A stretch of DNA of 64,000 nucleotides from Labyrinthula sp. Ha (GCA_015227615.1 JAALGZ010000002.1:1116001-1180000); one strand, 5' to 3'. Positions 9,628 to 22,000 are shown, counted from the first letter of the stretch. Notes: generated by a model not told the origin, from the letters alone. Made by a program: numbers and translations.

Positions 9628-11348
9628 GTTTTGAACTTAGTAGAATTGTAAACATCAGAATAAATGACTAAGTGTACACAGATCTTTTGAATTTTTTCAG
9701 CCTATAGCGAATAGAACCATTCTCTTAGTGTCGGAGTAGCTCATCATGTATTTAGTTTTGTCGCTCGCAAGAATGGTTCTTCCCAATGAAAATGGGATTA
9801 GAAATAAAAAGATTTAAAGCTACATTGTGTCAGTATCGGATTAACTTGTAGTAGAATAGAGGAAACCTGGGAGATTGTGTAAAGTCTTAATAGGAATATT
9901 GAATTTTTGCCATGAACCCTACAATAGAATCTAAAAGAACATTTTTTATTTGGTGAAGACTCTTGTATTAACTATTGAGGTTATTTTTCCTCAATCTAGT
10001 ACTCCAATAACTTAGGTCTTCATTAAGAAGCCTTAGCTGGTAGTCGAGCTCTAAGACCAGCAATTTTTTTCTAATCAATTTTACGTTGGTATATTTTTAA
10101 GTATACTGAATTCTGCGAATGATTTAGTATGTCAAAGAATCAAGCGTAATTTAGTTTTGGTGATGAACCTATATTTGCATAGCTGCCTAGAATGTTACTT
10201 ACTAGAACCAACGATTCATAGGCATTTTTTAACAATACTGAAGAAACTAAAGTTGAACGGAGATCCAATTTTTTATCCAATTAAAGGCTTTCGGGGAAAT
10301 ATTGGATCCCCGGGCTTCAACGTGTGTAACACTGCACAAGAAACTACGAGAAATCGATGTTAAAATTAAAATGAGAATTACAGTAAGGCAACTACAATTT
10401 CTCTAGTGATAGTCTGCATTAATAAGCTAGCACACTATTCTCTGCTTTGGAGAAAGTTTTCATTTTTATAATCACGTGGTGTTAAGCCATGAGTTTGCCT
10501 TGAGTTCTCTGTTTAACTGATTAGACGGTGTTTAGTGCAAGTTAACTTGAGTTTAAGTCATACTGTAGTATTAGAAAAACCTAAGATGCAACTAAAGCAA
10601 TTATTATAAGTAGCACACTTCAACTAAACCCACTATTGAAGTTATTCTTCTTACACGTAAAAGCTGTGAAAAGAACCTGCGAAGATGGTACACATAGCTT
10701 TCTAAGCACACGCAACGTGGTTATGGTAATTACCCTAGGCGCATGATTATGAAATGAAGCAGAGTACTAAGCTAAGAACCGAAAGAAGCCTCATATTTTA
10801 GAGCTCATTTTATTCCTTAATTAGAAGATACGAAGGAAATATGAGTCGGGTAGTACGTATTCCACGCACATGAGTGAGTGATAGGAACATTGAACTCTTG
10901 AGAGGGCCTGGAAATTCTTTCAAGTTGTCAAATGCACGGGCCAATACTCTCTGTACTATTGTGTTAACCCTCATAATATAACTGCTGAAAACTAAGGGAA
11001 GGGGGGTTTCTTGGTGAAACGAAGATATCATAATTGTGTCCACGGTTGAATACATAGTTTGCCGTTTAGAAAGGATACCGCAGTTCAAACCTCCAAGTTT
11101 AAACAAATTCTTAAAATAGCATCAATTTTCACAAAAAACCTTTTTGTAGGAGGTAACTGCTTTTTTTGCCAAAATTTTATTGCAATACCTTAGCAACTTC
11201 ATTAGTCTGTATTTTGCCAGTACCAAGAGCTCCCAAGGTTAAAATATCATATATGTTTCACCCAAACATAAAATTTGATTAAACGCACAGTAGTAAATTA
11301 AACAAAGCAATATTATTACAAAATAATTGCAACATCTAGCAGCGCAGA
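9628..11348. other. gene-free stretch
   Basis: No gene is supported. A 98-codon frame on the minus strand at about 10.81-11.11 kb and a 68-codon plus frame at about 10.16 kb read somewhat like protein, but frames of this size are expected by chance at this base composition. Confidence 0.35.
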
Positions 11349-11635
11349 ATGTTATCTCCTATGGATATCGATAAAGTTATGAAAACTTTTTGGACGAATT
11401 AAGAGAACTGAGGTATCTTTCAGGTATTTTGAGCGAGAGCTGAAAGATTCCGTAAATGTCGCTGAGAAATGGGCCACATGATCCGTTTCCGGTTACATCA
11501 AGTACCTATGCTTACTGTTGTATCTTTCCGCATCTCTACCCAATTGATCTAAATTTTGGATGAAACATTGTTTGTGTAACCTCCCTCGTTCTTGAAAGTC
11601 TTCAATTCCTAAGAAAAGTTGCAAGAGGTATATTT
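11349..11635 (+). pseudogene. possible decayed coding relic
   Basis: One plus-strand frame reads protein-like across about 95 codons, with for example SYENFLDELRELRYLSGILS and later VTSLVLESLQFLRKVARGIF, interrupted by a few stops but with no need for a frame change. The family is not recognised. The evidence is only composition and frame persistence. Confidence 0.25.
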
Positions 11636-14131
11636 TAGTACATGAAGATTGGGTATTATGGCCCCTTAAGTAACATTCGTTATATATCCCGAGAAAGGTT
11701 CAAGAAATTTTGAAAATCGTTGGAGAAATGTTTGAGTACTCTGGAATTCTTAATTATATTTGTTTTCACTTTGCCCCTGGGTACACTCTTTGCTGTGTGC
11801 ATCTAATCTTGTAGTAGTTGAGAATATGAAGTAAACCAATTTGGCTGTTATGTAAGCGTGAGAAAGAAAGCAGGAAATATTTCGAGCAACAGACACAATA
11901 GAAAATACTTCGTTTCAAAGTTGTAAGCAAAGATGCGAGCCTTGGAGTACTATTAAACAAAGCAGTAGGAGTTACTGCTCCAGAAAATACAAAGGAAACT
12001 AATTGAGATTACTTCCACCACCTTGGCAAAACTGCCTCCAGTAATATAATAACATATCTATAAGGAGTATGAATCATGAAACTAAATATTTCCTTTTATA
12101 TTATGCAGAAGTCCCAAACTAATTTTTTTTAGGATAAACTCAGGTTTTTTAAGTGGTCGCACATACTACTAGGGTATACCACTTATTTCTGTTAGAAACG
12201 GCTAAGAAACAAATATGGCGGGTATGGAGAGACTACTTCTGGACCAAATACTACATGGGAAAAATTAAGATTCACTAGATCCGATATGCTCTTATTCGTT
12301 ATTTCTTTGACATCATTATTCGAGAAAAGAGCATTAGGTATCAAACGACCAGCAAAAAATATGGCGAGAGTAACTTGCCTCTAAAGCCAAGAAAAATACG
12401 TGCTAAACTGATATCGAGTACTTTTTTTGCGTCAAGAGTAGCTTAATTAAATTTGCCTTGAGCATTAACTATGCCTATACAACCACCTATCATTAAATTG
12501 AGTGAGAAGGAATCCATAATTTATTTTAAACGGGGTAATTACTTATTAAGGTTAAGCTGAGCTGTTGCCTTTTAGTTTCTTGGACGATAGCCAAAGCCAT
12601 GTATTAATAGGACTAATCCATACATTATTTAATATATGAATCTCAGATGTAATTCGTGTCAGTGCTACCCTGGAATCAGAGAGGATCCAATACTAAACAA
12701 GTTTAGAGCGTTATGACAATTCTTTATTGAAATGTCGGTACTTGTGTTGTTAACTACTCCAAAGATGGAAAAACCAACTAAAGATGAGGTCATATACTTG
12801 CAATACTACAATGAATTATTGAAGGATGGTTGAAGTTGTAGTCATGTATAATGTAAAACGAACCTTAGGTTTTTATAAGCTTTAATATCTATATGTTAAT
12901 GAACTAGTTGAATTTTAAGACACTAGTAGGCCTATAGGGGGAAGTCTCGAGATTATTTATGTTTTTGATAATTAAGTTCTTAAGCAAAAGCAACAACCAG
13001 AACAGTAATGAAAGAATGAACCTTCAGTCTATTGTCGATCACAGCAAGGAATAGGTAAAAAACAAGGAAATCGGTCCATAATAGGAACAATAATCATAAA
13101 AAAGCTACTAACAGTGCATAATATAACTAGAAGGGCTTACCCTAGGGTTGGCAGCTGTGAAACAACTCTAACTATGTAGCAAGAACTAACAATACAGAAT
13201 ATGCAACATGAACTCGTTGCCATACATAGCTCTAATAATCAACCTGTCAAGTAGATCGCTAAAGCACATTTGAACAAGGAACCAAACCTAAGTTATATTT
13301 ATTGTGTTAATAGTATATTATCCCAAAGATAATATTATATGCTCTTTAATCTATCTTTAATTTGCCCAAAGTATTGGTGTCTTATCACTTAAGCTTCTTC
13401 AGCTAGTAAAGTATCTATAGTGTCCAAAACATTTCATTATTTGTTTTCGGAAGAAGATAATTAAAAGTTGTGTAACTGTAATATATGAACAAGATTCCTG
13501 GTAACTACCCTCAGGGTTTCAGTTTTTTTAACCATTGACCTCGGAGGTGAACATATACCCTATATATGCAAATAAATAGAACAATTATAATGGGCATTTG
13601 GAGATAAATATAAACACATTCTTTGATTAAATGTTATAGTTTATAGTAATCTAACATTGAGAAATGATGTTTTGTAACTTTTTCATAAACGAACACTTAG
13701 GAAATATAAATAGCAATTGTTATCTCCTTTTAGTTTTCTTCATTTTAGAACACTTTTTACAAACATTCTGACGCGAATAACTTTTTTCTACACATGTCCG
13801 ATTCGCCCAGACCCATCATGTCCTCTTTGTACATTATATGTCCAAATAAGTCATCTAGATCGGAACTTTATTTCAGTGAAAAAACGAAAAGACACAAACT
13901 TTTTATCTGTTCAACACCTTGATAACAGCCCAAAAAAACACTCCAATACAAATCGTATATCTTTCCGTTCCATTCTTACAATAACTTCTGACTTCTAACA
14001 TTGAAAAAACGCTTCTAAAACAGACACATACTTCATATTTCTATTTCCCTTCCCCCAACTAAAGCACGAAATAGCAAAACGGACATTTCTACACAAGAAC
14101 CCTTCTAAAGTTGCGCTTTGCCAAGTGAACA
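11636..14131. other. gene-free stretch upstream of the Myb-like gene
   Basis: I see no gene, RNA or structured repeat that I can support in these 2.5 kb. Confidence 0.4.
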
Positions 14132-15130
14132 ATGAGCCAAGGTGGTCATACTTCCGCTTTTCACAACTTGTTCCTCGCAGCAAAGCAAACAGAAAACAAA
14201 CCAACTCATTCAATGCCAAACTCATTTGACCAAAACCAAAGAGAAAAAGAAAGAGAAACAATGATGAAAACAACGCACCTTAACACCCAAGCAGTAGCAG
14301 ACGTTTTCTCTAAGGGTGCGAACAATTTTGAACCTTATCCAGCAGGGGATATTCTTGAAACTCCAGGGTTACAGAAACAAATGAGTCTTGCATCAAACCC
14401 AACTACAAACGACTTACACTTTCCTGGAACTCCTTTGACTCCATTTGGTTCCATCATGCATCAGTTTTTTCCCGGAACAACTCCATTGACAGCTCTTGGT
14501 ATGAGTTTAGCAAGTCCCTTGCCTCAAATTCCAGTACAGAACGGTAATTCAGGTGTAAAAGAGGAAATTTTTCAGCAGAAGGGAGTGAAAGAAGTTGGAA
14601 GATTGACAGCAACACAAAGTTATCCAAATATGGACGTTCGATATAGATTTCCTACAGAAGAAGTTGGAAAGAAGAGAAGGAATTCAACTCCTAAGAAGAG
14701 CATGAAACGAAGAAGAAGTAGTCATAGTAAGGTTAATGACGATACTAGATGGAAAAGTTGGACAAGAGAAGAAGAAGTTTTTTTAGTAGGTGGAGTGATG
14801 AACAGGTTTTTTAAAAGAGGAAGTTTAAGTTCAACAAGAGCGGATGATAAAAGTAATGATGATTGTTGGAGTTATATAAAAAACTTTTATGATAAAGCTT
14901 GGGAGAATTATGAGGCAATGGGAGGGATTGCAAAGCCGACAGATCGAAGTGTTAATGCGCTTACGAGGCATTATAAAGTGATGAAAGCACGTATTTGTCA
15001 AGCTGATATGAATGGAAATATAGTTGACGATAAGGGGAATGTTCATAAGATAGAAGATTTCAGTGGATATTTTTATGAGTGGCAAAATAAATTCAATGTG
15101 AATGGCAAGCTAGTCAAGAACAGGGAGTAG
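14132..15130 (+). CDS. Myb/SANT-like nuclear factor
   Basis: This 332-residue protein has a disordered, Pro/Thr/Ser-rich N-terminal half (FPGTPLTPFGS near 97-107), a bipartite basic signal at 180-198 (KKRRN...KKSMKRRRSS) that should act as a nuclear localisation signal, and a C-terminal Myb/SANT-like domain at about 205-288. The domain has WKSWTREEE (Trp207, Trp210), a CWSYI strand with Trp246, and a recognition-like helix DRSVNALTRHYKVMKARI. The Trp spacing is longer than in classic Myb repeats, as in the Myb/SANT-like domains of transposon-derived and plant/oomycete proteins. It is probably a sequence-specific DNA-binding regulator, target unknown. It is a single exon, starts at ATG, ends at TAG and converges on the OYE gene with 130 bp between them. 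Confidence 0.75.
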   Translation: MSQGGHTSAFHNLFLAAKQTENKPTHSMPNSFDQNQREKERETMMKTTHLNTQAVADVFSKGANNFEPYPAGDILETPGLQKQMSLASNPTTNDLHFPGTPLTPFGSIMHQFFPGTTPLTALGMSLASPLPQIPVQNGNSGVKEEIFQQKGVKEVGRLTATQSYPNMDVRYRFPTEEVGKKRRNSTPKKSMKRRRSSHSKVNDDTRWKSWTREEEVFLVGGVMNRFFKRGSLSSTRADDKSNDDCWSYIKNFYDKAWENYEAMGGIAKPTDRSVNALTRHYKVMKARICQADMNGNIVDDKGNVHKIEDFSGYFYEWQNKFNVNGKLVKNRE

Positions 15131-15260
15131 AGAGGATATATTTTGTATTTTTTTTTCAGTGGTGTTCTTTCTAAACATAGTGGCTAGGGTTAATTGATTG
15201 TCGCCAGACATTTTTCATAGGGTTCTATAAGTTAATTCGTAAACCCAAGTCAAACTGGGG

Positions 15261-16688
15261 CTACCCCTCTTTCAATGTGTCAAGTACGTATGGATCATCT
15301 CTTGGGAATTTTTTCATGTCTTCAACTTGCTTTTTTCTTTTAGTAAAGAAGGCTTTACCTTGAAAGACAATGTTCGGTGTATTCTCATCAAAACTTCCTT
15401 TAAAGTTTTCCTCATCACTTACTTCAAATAACAACATATAGCTTGTATATAATCCTAATCCTGCTCTGAGTTTATCTAGTTGGCCCATAGTCAAGAATCG
15501 ATCAAGAATTAGAAGGTACTTGCCACCAAAGTACCAGGGAAAGTGCCAAAGTGTTTCAACACTACGCAGATATTGTATTTCATCATCAAGTAACTGTTTT
15601 GTACAGTAGTGATTGATTAAGAGTGGACGACCTACGCCTATTATATCTATCTTGTTATCAGCAATCGCCGTATCCATTGCCTCACGACTCCTAAATCCAC
15701 CTGTAACCATCAACTTTAAACGTTTTGCTTCAGGCATATTTTCATGGTCCCAAAATACTTGCAAGGATTGGGTCACCACAGAAGAAAATTCAATAAAAAA
15801 AGCTTCTCTCTCTAGTGTGGTTTTTGCTTTTCCTACCGCTTTTTTATTCTGCAACATCGCTGGAGATTCATAGTTTCCTCCAGAAAGCTCCAAGATATCA
15901 ATACCCTTTCTTTGAATCATAACAGCGACTTGAGCACATTCTTCTACTGTAAACCCACCTTTTTGGAAATCAGAAGAATTAAGTTTAACACAAATTGCAA
16001 AGTTGCCTTTCTCATATTCAACTTCTTGCTTAACTGCGTCAATCAGTTCTAACAAAAACCTTGCTCTATTTTCCAAACTGCCCCCATATTTATCATTTCG
16101 TTTATTGTACAACGGATTAAAAAAAGATGACAAAAGATATCCATGCGCACTATGGATTTCAACACCAGCAAAACCACAGTCCTTCAGAAACTTGCAACCT
16201 GTAGCAACTTTACTCACAAGCTCTTTGATCTCTATCTCTGAAACTTCCATTACATATAAAACACGTGAAACAGCAGAGTTTTCTGCAGTTTTCTTAAACG
16301 TTCTGGCACTAGGACCAACTGATGTATGGCAAACCCCTCCAAATGCCTGCGGTCCAGGGTGTCCAATTTGAGCAATTAGCTTCGACTGACTTTCTTTTAC
16401 AGCTTCTGCCCATTCTGAAAACCGATATTTTGCATCAACTTTATCCTTATCATCTTGAGGCACAACAACATTTCCTGGTCTTTCTAGAAAGCGTCGATCA
16501 AACATGATATTCCCAGTAAACAAGAGTCCACAATTAGACTGGTTCCCCCAAGATTTATACAAATTACAAAGCTTTGTTGTCGGAAGATTTGAGTTATCAG
16601 CTAAACCTTCTGTCATGGAAGCTTTCGCAAGTCTATTTGATACAATTATCCCGCATGGTAGCGAAAGTTTTTCGTTGATGTTTGCCAT
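15261..16688 (-). CDS. NADH:flavin oxidoreductase / Old Yellow Enzyme family
   Basis: This 475-residue protein is a single-domain FMN TIM-barrel ene-reductase of the YqjM/NADPH dehydrogenase branch. Evidence: SNRLAKASMTEG (17-28), the FMN-binding Gln107 in AQIGHPG, the substrate-binding pair His179/His182 in VEIHSAHGYLLSSFFNP, the signature NDKYGGSLENRARF (198-211), a DILELSGG strand, and the phosphate-binding VTGGFRS and IGVGRPL blocks. It should reduce activated C=C bonds using NAD(P)H. There is no Fe-S or second Rossmann domain, so it is not a dienoyl-CoA reductase type. Residues after about 385 form a roughly 90-residue C-terminal extension not usual in the family. It is cytosolic by appearance. 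It is divergent from RRP1 with 85 bp between start codons. Confidence 0.9.
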   Translation of the reverse strand: MANINEKLSLPCGIIVSNRLAKASMTEGLADNSNLPTTKLCNLYKSWGNQSNCGLLFTGNIMFDRRFLERPGNVVVPQDDKDKVDAKYRFSEWAEAVKESQSKLIAQIGHPGPQAFGGVCHTSVGPSARTFKKTAENSAVSRVLYVMEVSEIEIKELVSKVATGCKFLKDCGFAGVEIHSAHGYLLSSFFNPLYNKRNDKYGGSLENRARFLLELIDAVKQEVEYEKGNFAICVKLNSSDFQKGGFTVEECAQVAVMIQRKGIDILELSGGNYESPAMLQNKKAVGKAKTTLEREAFFIEFSSVVTQSLQVFWDHENMPEAKRLKLMVTGGFRSREAMDTAIADNKIDIIGVGRPLLINHYCTKQLLDDEIQYLRSVETLWHFPWYFGGKYLLILDRFLTMGQLDKLRAGLGLYTSYMLLFEVSDEENFKGSFDENTPNIVFQGKAFFTKRKKQVEDMKKFPRDDPYVLDTLKEG

Positions 16689-16773
16689 TGTTAACGTTTA
16701 AACGAAAACAGAGCACCCCCGATGCCACGTCATTACCTCTGGTTTGGCCTTATTGGACATTGTCAGAAGAGAA

Positions 16774-18024
16774 ATGAATGAAAACGAGAAAGATCTAGCT
16801 CATCAGCTTGTCCACACGAAAAAGACTATTAGGGATGCCGCCTTTAAAAAATTATGCAGTTTTTTATCCATTAATGTAAAAAATAAAGTGAAATACAGTG
16901 AAACTGATCTTCTTAAAATAAATCATCAGCTGTTCTATGCGTTCTATATGTCGGACCGCGTCCCAGTCCAAATGGAGCTTGCAGAAAAGATTGCTGAGCT
17001 GGTTCCTATCTTTGGAAATAAGGGCTCGAGTACAGATTTGTCCAACTTATCCTTGTTTCTTAAGACTTTTTATTCCCATATGAGCGATAAGTGGAGTAAT
17101 CTGGATAAACATCGAGTGGATAAATACTATTCTCTTATGAGAAAGGTATTGAGCAAAACCTTAACAACTATTCAAATTTCTTTAACGGAAAATAAGATAG
17201 AGTATCTATATTACCAGAAAATTATATTTTGGGCAATAAGTGACAGAGTTGATCTAGGTGTGAAATACCATATAACAGATATTTTCAAAGATGAGTTGCT
17301 AAAAGTTGTCGATATATCTTCAGACAGCAGAATTTTATTTTATGTTTGGCCTTTTTTCGTTTCTCTTAGTATAGTTGAGAACATTACTTTTATAAAGAAA
17401 TCACTTTTTGAAAGTTTATTGTATCCTATATTTGAAGCAGGAAGTCCAAAACTGCGGGTTCTTGTTAAGAAATCTCTTATTAATATTGCGAAAACTGTTC
17501 AAGATGAGGAGAAAAGAAATTTAATTTACTCATTTATAGAAGTTATGCAAGTTCAGAAGCTTGAGATTTTAAAGAATGAAGAAAAACTTATTTTTGACAG
17601 ACAAAGAAATTATGTGTTTGGCGAAGTTATTGAAAACAAACCAAAAGAAGAAATTAAAAATAAAAAAGTTGCTACAAAAACAGAAATGAAAGCTACAACA
17701 GAAAGCATTGCCGAAACTGGAGTCAGGAAACATGAAAAAAAGGTAAAATTTAGTAAGAAAACCAGAGCAAAGAAGCTTATTAAAGAAACTACACTTTTAA
17801 AGAAGATAAAGAAGAGAGCAAAAAGAAAAGTTGAAGTCGAACTGGTGAGTAGATTAAAAGTAAAGCTTCCCGTTGACCAAGCTCTTCCAAAGAGAAACCT
17901 TCGAAGCTCAAATTTACCAAAGAAGGTCAAGTTAGAGCATAATTTGACAACTGCGAAGAGAAACATGAAGAAGAACGAAAGAATGTCGAAACAGTTTAAG
18001 TTAAAAGCTGGCCTTGTATACTAA
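16774..18024 (+). CDS. RRP1: ribosomal RNA processing protein 1 (RRP1/Nop52)
   Basis: This 416-residue protein matches the Nop52/RRP1 family, nucleolar factors of 60S subunit assembly that act in processing of the 27S/32S pre-rRNA. The family N-terminus is clear: LAHQLVHTKKTIRDAAFKKL, then LFYAFYMSDRVPVQMELAEK around residues 45-64, with helical repeats to about 210. The C-terminal third is very Lys/Arg-rich (many KK and KR clusters), as in other RRP1 proteins, and should serve nucleolar localisation. The frame is open 10 codons further upstream but only to a TTG, so I chose the first ATG at 16774. It converges on the discoidin-like gene, with 14 bp between the stops. Confidence 0.85.
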   Translation: MNENEKDLAHQLVHTKKTIRDAAFKKLCSFLSINVKNKVKYSETDLLKINHQLFYAFYMSDRVPVQMELAEKIAELVPIFGNKGSSTDLSNLSLFLKTFYSHMSDKWSNLDKHRVDKYYSLMRKVLSKTLTTIQISLTENKIEYLYYQKIIFWAISDRVDLGVKYHITDIFKDELLKVVDISSDSRILFYVWPFFVSLSIVENITFIKKSLFESLLYPIFEAGSPKLRVLVKKSLINIAKTVQDEEKRNLIYSFIEVMQVQKLEILKNEEKLIFDRQRNYVFGEVIENKPKEEIKNKKVATKTEMKATTESIAETGVRKHEKKVKFSKKTRAKKLIKETTLLKKIKKRAKRKVEVELVSRLKVKLPVDQALPKRNLRSSNLPKKVKLEHNLTTAKRNMKKNERMSKQFKLKAGLVY

Positions 18025-18038
18025 GCAGTTCAAAGTAT

Positions 18039-19022
18039 CTATAAGCTTTCTCTAGTTTGTCTTGAGCTATAGGATCCTGCTTTTGATCCAGGTGGAGGTG
18101 AAAAGGTAGATCTATGTTTTTGAGTTAGAGATGGAGAATTCAATAAATAATGTATTTTTTCAAGTGTGTCTGAACTCTCCTCAACTTTTTTTCTTCTTTT
18201 TCTTCCAATTAAATATCTTGCAACTCCACTTACCGCAACGAAAAAACTACACACTAGAAAGACTAAACTAAGAAGAAACATCCCGTCTTCGCTTTCTTCT
18301 TGAAGTTCTCCCTCTGATCCACTTGGACTTCTTGTTTCTCCAAACTCTGTAGGCGATCTACTAGGTGAGCTTGAAGGGGAAGAAGATGGCCGAGAGCTAG
18401 GAGAGTACGAAGGAAGTAGAGAAGGAAGGAAAGTTGGACTTGATGAGGGAGTTACTGTTGGAGAAACAGAAGGTCTTCTTGTAGGATGTGCAGTTGGTCG
18501 ATCAGATGGATTTGGTGTAGGTGATGGAGTAGGAAGAGGTGTTGGTGCTGGGGTGGGTAGGGGTGTTGGTGAATTTGTAGATGCAACAAATTGATCCTCA
18601 AAAATTTGAAATTCAGCAATCTGAGGTGTCCCAGAAGCTGAAAGGATGTAAAAACTTAGTTTCTCTAATGTAGCAGAGTCAAAGTTAATGTAGTCTCCAA
18701 CTCCAGTTCCTGAAATTAATCTTACGCCTTCATCATGGTCTTCAAGCTCCCAGTTTTGAATTCTCCCTTCTGTACCAGATGACTCAATGATCCGAAAAGA
18801 AGAAACAGTTTGAGGGTTTCCTCTCCACTTTACTGAAACTCTTCCAGTGCTTTCTGCTGGTGACCAAAAAGTGCCCAGGTCATCATCCCGAATGTCATTG
18901 AACGCTGTGTCAGCTGCTTTACTTGAACCATCTGTATCTGCTCCACTGAGTAAACTCAAGTTATCTCCAATACTTAGCACATAAGGAATTACTAGGAATA
19001 GAATTGTAAATACATATTTCAT
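18039..19022 (-). CDS. type I surface protein: discoidin-like domain, Pro/Thr/Ser stalk, one TM helix
   Basis: This 327-residue protein has a signal peptide (1-17), a galactose-binding/F5-8C-like domain at about 20-145 (AFNDIRDDDLGTFWSP, VSSFRIIESSG, IQNWELED), a mucin-like stalk at 148-235 made of PTP, PSP and SSP repeats, one membrane helix (248-272), and a short basic cytoplasmic tail (RKRRKK). Such PTP/PSP-rich stalks are common in stramenopile and haptophyte surface proteins and are expected to be O-glycosylated. The discoidin-like fold usually binds carbohydrate or phospholipid head groups, so a role in cell-surface recognition is inferred. The stalk is encoded by a low-complexity DNA tract at about 18.34-18.58 kb. 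Confidence 0.75.
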   Translation of the reverse strand: MKYVFTILFLVIPYVLSIGDNLSLLSGADTDGSSKAADTAFNDIRDDDLGTFWSPAESTGRVSVKWRGNPQTVSSFRIIESSGTEGRIQNWELEDHDEGVRLISGTGVGDYINFDSATLEKLSFYILSASGTPQIAEFQIFEDQFVASTNSPTPLPTPAPTPLPTPSPTPNPSDRPTAHPTRRPSVSPTVTPSSSPTFLPSLLPSYSPSSRPSSSPSSSPSRSPTEFGETRSPSGSEGELQEESEDGMFLLSLVFLVCSFFVAVSGVARYLIGRKRRKKVEESSDTLEKIHYLLNSPSLTQKHRSTFSPPPGSKAGSYSSRQTRESL

Positions 19023-22000
19023 TCTATTTGATTAGTTGTGTACAGTTATAGTTGGTAGGAAAACCCGGGCATAGTAAAATCCCGTATGTCCTGGTTAGTT
19101 TAGGGAAACCGAATTTTGTCCGGTGAATTTACAATATAATGAAATAGTAATTACGAGATACAGTAAATGTTTTCAATAATAAGCGTACTGAGTAGATATA
19201 TGTCGAAAACTTTGGTTTAGTCCCATTATAGAGAGAGAGAGAGAGAGAGAGAGAGTGGCTAAATACTTTTTTAAAGAAAGAGTTCTTTATAGAAAACTCT
19301 AGGTTCCATGTCTTTCATAGTACTTAAAGTTCAATGTTTTTGGTACATGCTTTGGATTCATCCTTGAAAACAAAGAGTTGATTCTTTATAAGTGGTTTGA
19401 CCTTTTCTCCTGAAACTTTATTTTTAAAACAAGCGTGAAAGTAGAGTATGCACACTTACTCTTAGCCAAGATTGCTAAGCTTTAAGAAGGCTTGTTTTGT
19501 AATATGTAAACCTTTTTACGACTCCAGTTAAGTCTCTAAACTGAAAGCCCTACTTCTTAGGAAATAGCTACCACCTTGAAAACGATGAGATTAAAGACTC
19601 GCGGGTTCTCTCAAAGAAAGGTTTTTGTATCCCAGAAAGAAATGTATTGGTAGCCCAAAAAGAAAAGATACAAAATAATGAACAATAATCCAAAAAACCA
19701 GCAGAAATGAACAAAGATACAACGTTGTAAATAAATATTGTTAGAATTAAACAAGGGTAGTGCGCCTATGAATAATATTTGATGAAAGAATGGGCATAAG
19801 AACTTCCCTGATTTAAACAGTTCTGTTCCCTAACCAAATTCTAGGTGAAGTAAGGCTCTGGGTGTACCTTCGTCAACTAAGTAGCAGCAATGATGATCCT
19901 TAACATTTTGTGAATAGAAAATGAAGGAATATCTGCCTTAGCTCTACTACGTGTTCATATGGAGCTTTAGTTATTAACAATTTTCTGAGACGCTGCCATG
20001 AACAGCTAACTCTTGTCGAAATACACAAAGATCATATTGCGCTGAACTTTGCCGAATCTGCATCAACATTGTTTTTGACAAGGGTTAAGGCTTTATACCT
20101 TTTATCTTTGCTTCATTAGGAGCTCGAGAGGCAATTTACAGCTTCTTTATTGAAGTATAAATCTTTTTTTAGCACAAAGTGTGCAGGGTGCAAAAGATTT
20201 TAAGCATGCTTCAAAATTGGAAATGCTAGATATGATGGGAACAGACTCCGTTATGCCCTGTTTAAATTGCGTATTCATTCAAATAATTCTGCATTTTTCA
20301 AGAGTTGCATATGATAGATACCAATTCTAGAAAAGAATCAAGGTTAGATATAAGCACTTTGGTAAAAATATTCTAGGAGAAGCTCTGCTTTCAGATAAAT
20401 AAGACCAGGTCTACAAGTACCGCATCTTTTCAGCACTGTCACCCAGTAGGTAATATTACAATACCGAGTCATGGTTCTTTGCTTCTTTATCCTTGTCATT
20501 TTTTTGAAAGAATCGTATTGGGCAGTCTTTAATATGTTCACTGAAACAAATGTCTTTGTCTTTTTATGCAGGGATATGAAAAACTAAATTGTATTGTACA
20601 ATAAATTCTAAAAATCTAGATTACTGTAACTACTATTTTGAAAAACCTCGCAGGTATTTGTTATTTCTTGCTATTTTGATCCTCCAAAGACATAATTTCC
20701 TCAAGGAGTAAATTTCTAAGGTCAACAAACGCAATCTAAGATCCATTCAACAGTTTTTCCTCGTGAATTAGCTGTTGCTATTAGAGGTTTGTTCTATTTA
20801 ATTAGTGTAAATGCCTCAATCTAACCCAGAACGAAAAATTACCCATCCTTTTTCATATTTTGAATTATGTTTTTTTATTTTGTACACAATGCTTCCACTT
20901 ATATACTGGCCCATGGCAACTGGTAATTAATCTTGAAGCATAATAAAAATCGTAGATACTTCGTTGATAATTGCCTAAAATTTAACCACAAACAAGAAAT
21001 TGATAATCTAGATTTTTTTCTGCGTATCAAGTATTATCATTAATGAATATGATTCAATTTTATGAGGATAATCGCAAGTTATCATTAAGCAATAAAGGCA
21101 CTAATGAATTTGTTATCAGAGCAAATCAATACGAATGATATGAGAGAAAAATAATCTTGAAAATGTCAATAAATCTGGATACATCCTTTCAGCTAGCATA
21201 AATAAAATGTGTATATAGCACCAGAAGTCAATATAATGCCAGTAAATCTTAAGTAGTACTGTCTACATTTAGGTGATCTTTTCCGATTAAAAATTCTTAG
21301 ATCTTTTGCTCTGTTATTTATCTTAACTAACTTTTCTAAGTTTCTAGTTTATCCCAGCAGCATGTAGCCCTAAGATTAGTATGAGTATTTAGAAAGCTAT
21401 CCCTGCCATTAAAAATTTGTTTACTCCTTCATCTTGAATTGACGCGCAATTATATCTCAAGGTGCAAACCCTCCTTAGTTAATATACCAACAAAAAGTTC
21501 GTTTTAATGGACCCTATGAATAAGAGCTAGCATTGTCTCTTCTTAAAGAATAGGCAACATATGCTCGTAAGCCTCGACATGTAGAATAAAAATTAGCTAC
21601 AGTCAGTACTAGGCGTTCCTGGATACCTATACCGATTGATAAACCTTTTTCATTTGTTAGCAAAAAAAGCTATAACCAATGCTCTGTGTCCATATTTCAG
21701 CAGTTGCACTCAACCTCTCATACATGGTTACACTTCGAATCCAGCTTCGGCAGAAATTACTTAACAATTATTTACCATCCCAACATTAGCAAGGAGCTAT
21801 TGGTGATACTACTATTAGTTTAATTTCTTCAAAGAATCTCTGTTAAGTATCTTATTATTTCTTCTAGGATTATCATAATGTAGAGCTGAATAATAATAAA
21901 AGAGGGGTCATATCATAAGGAAAACCCACTGCTTCCAAGAAGTCCCAACGTCAAAACCTATTGATCAGATGGTTGGCTAAAATTATGGAATAAGCATTCT

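Noticed and set aside
10810-11106. A 98-codon minus-strand frame
   Set aside because: It begins at TTG and has no domain. It may be a relic, but nothing beyond composition supports it.
13995-14273. A 92-codon minus-strand frame overlapping the Myb-like gene start
   Set aside because: It overlaps a well-supported coding region on the other strand and is hydrophobic shadow sequence.
16744-16773. TTG start ten codons upstream of the RRP1 ATG
   Set aside because: Eukaryotic initiation at TTG is unlikely and the family alignment begins after the ATG at 16774.
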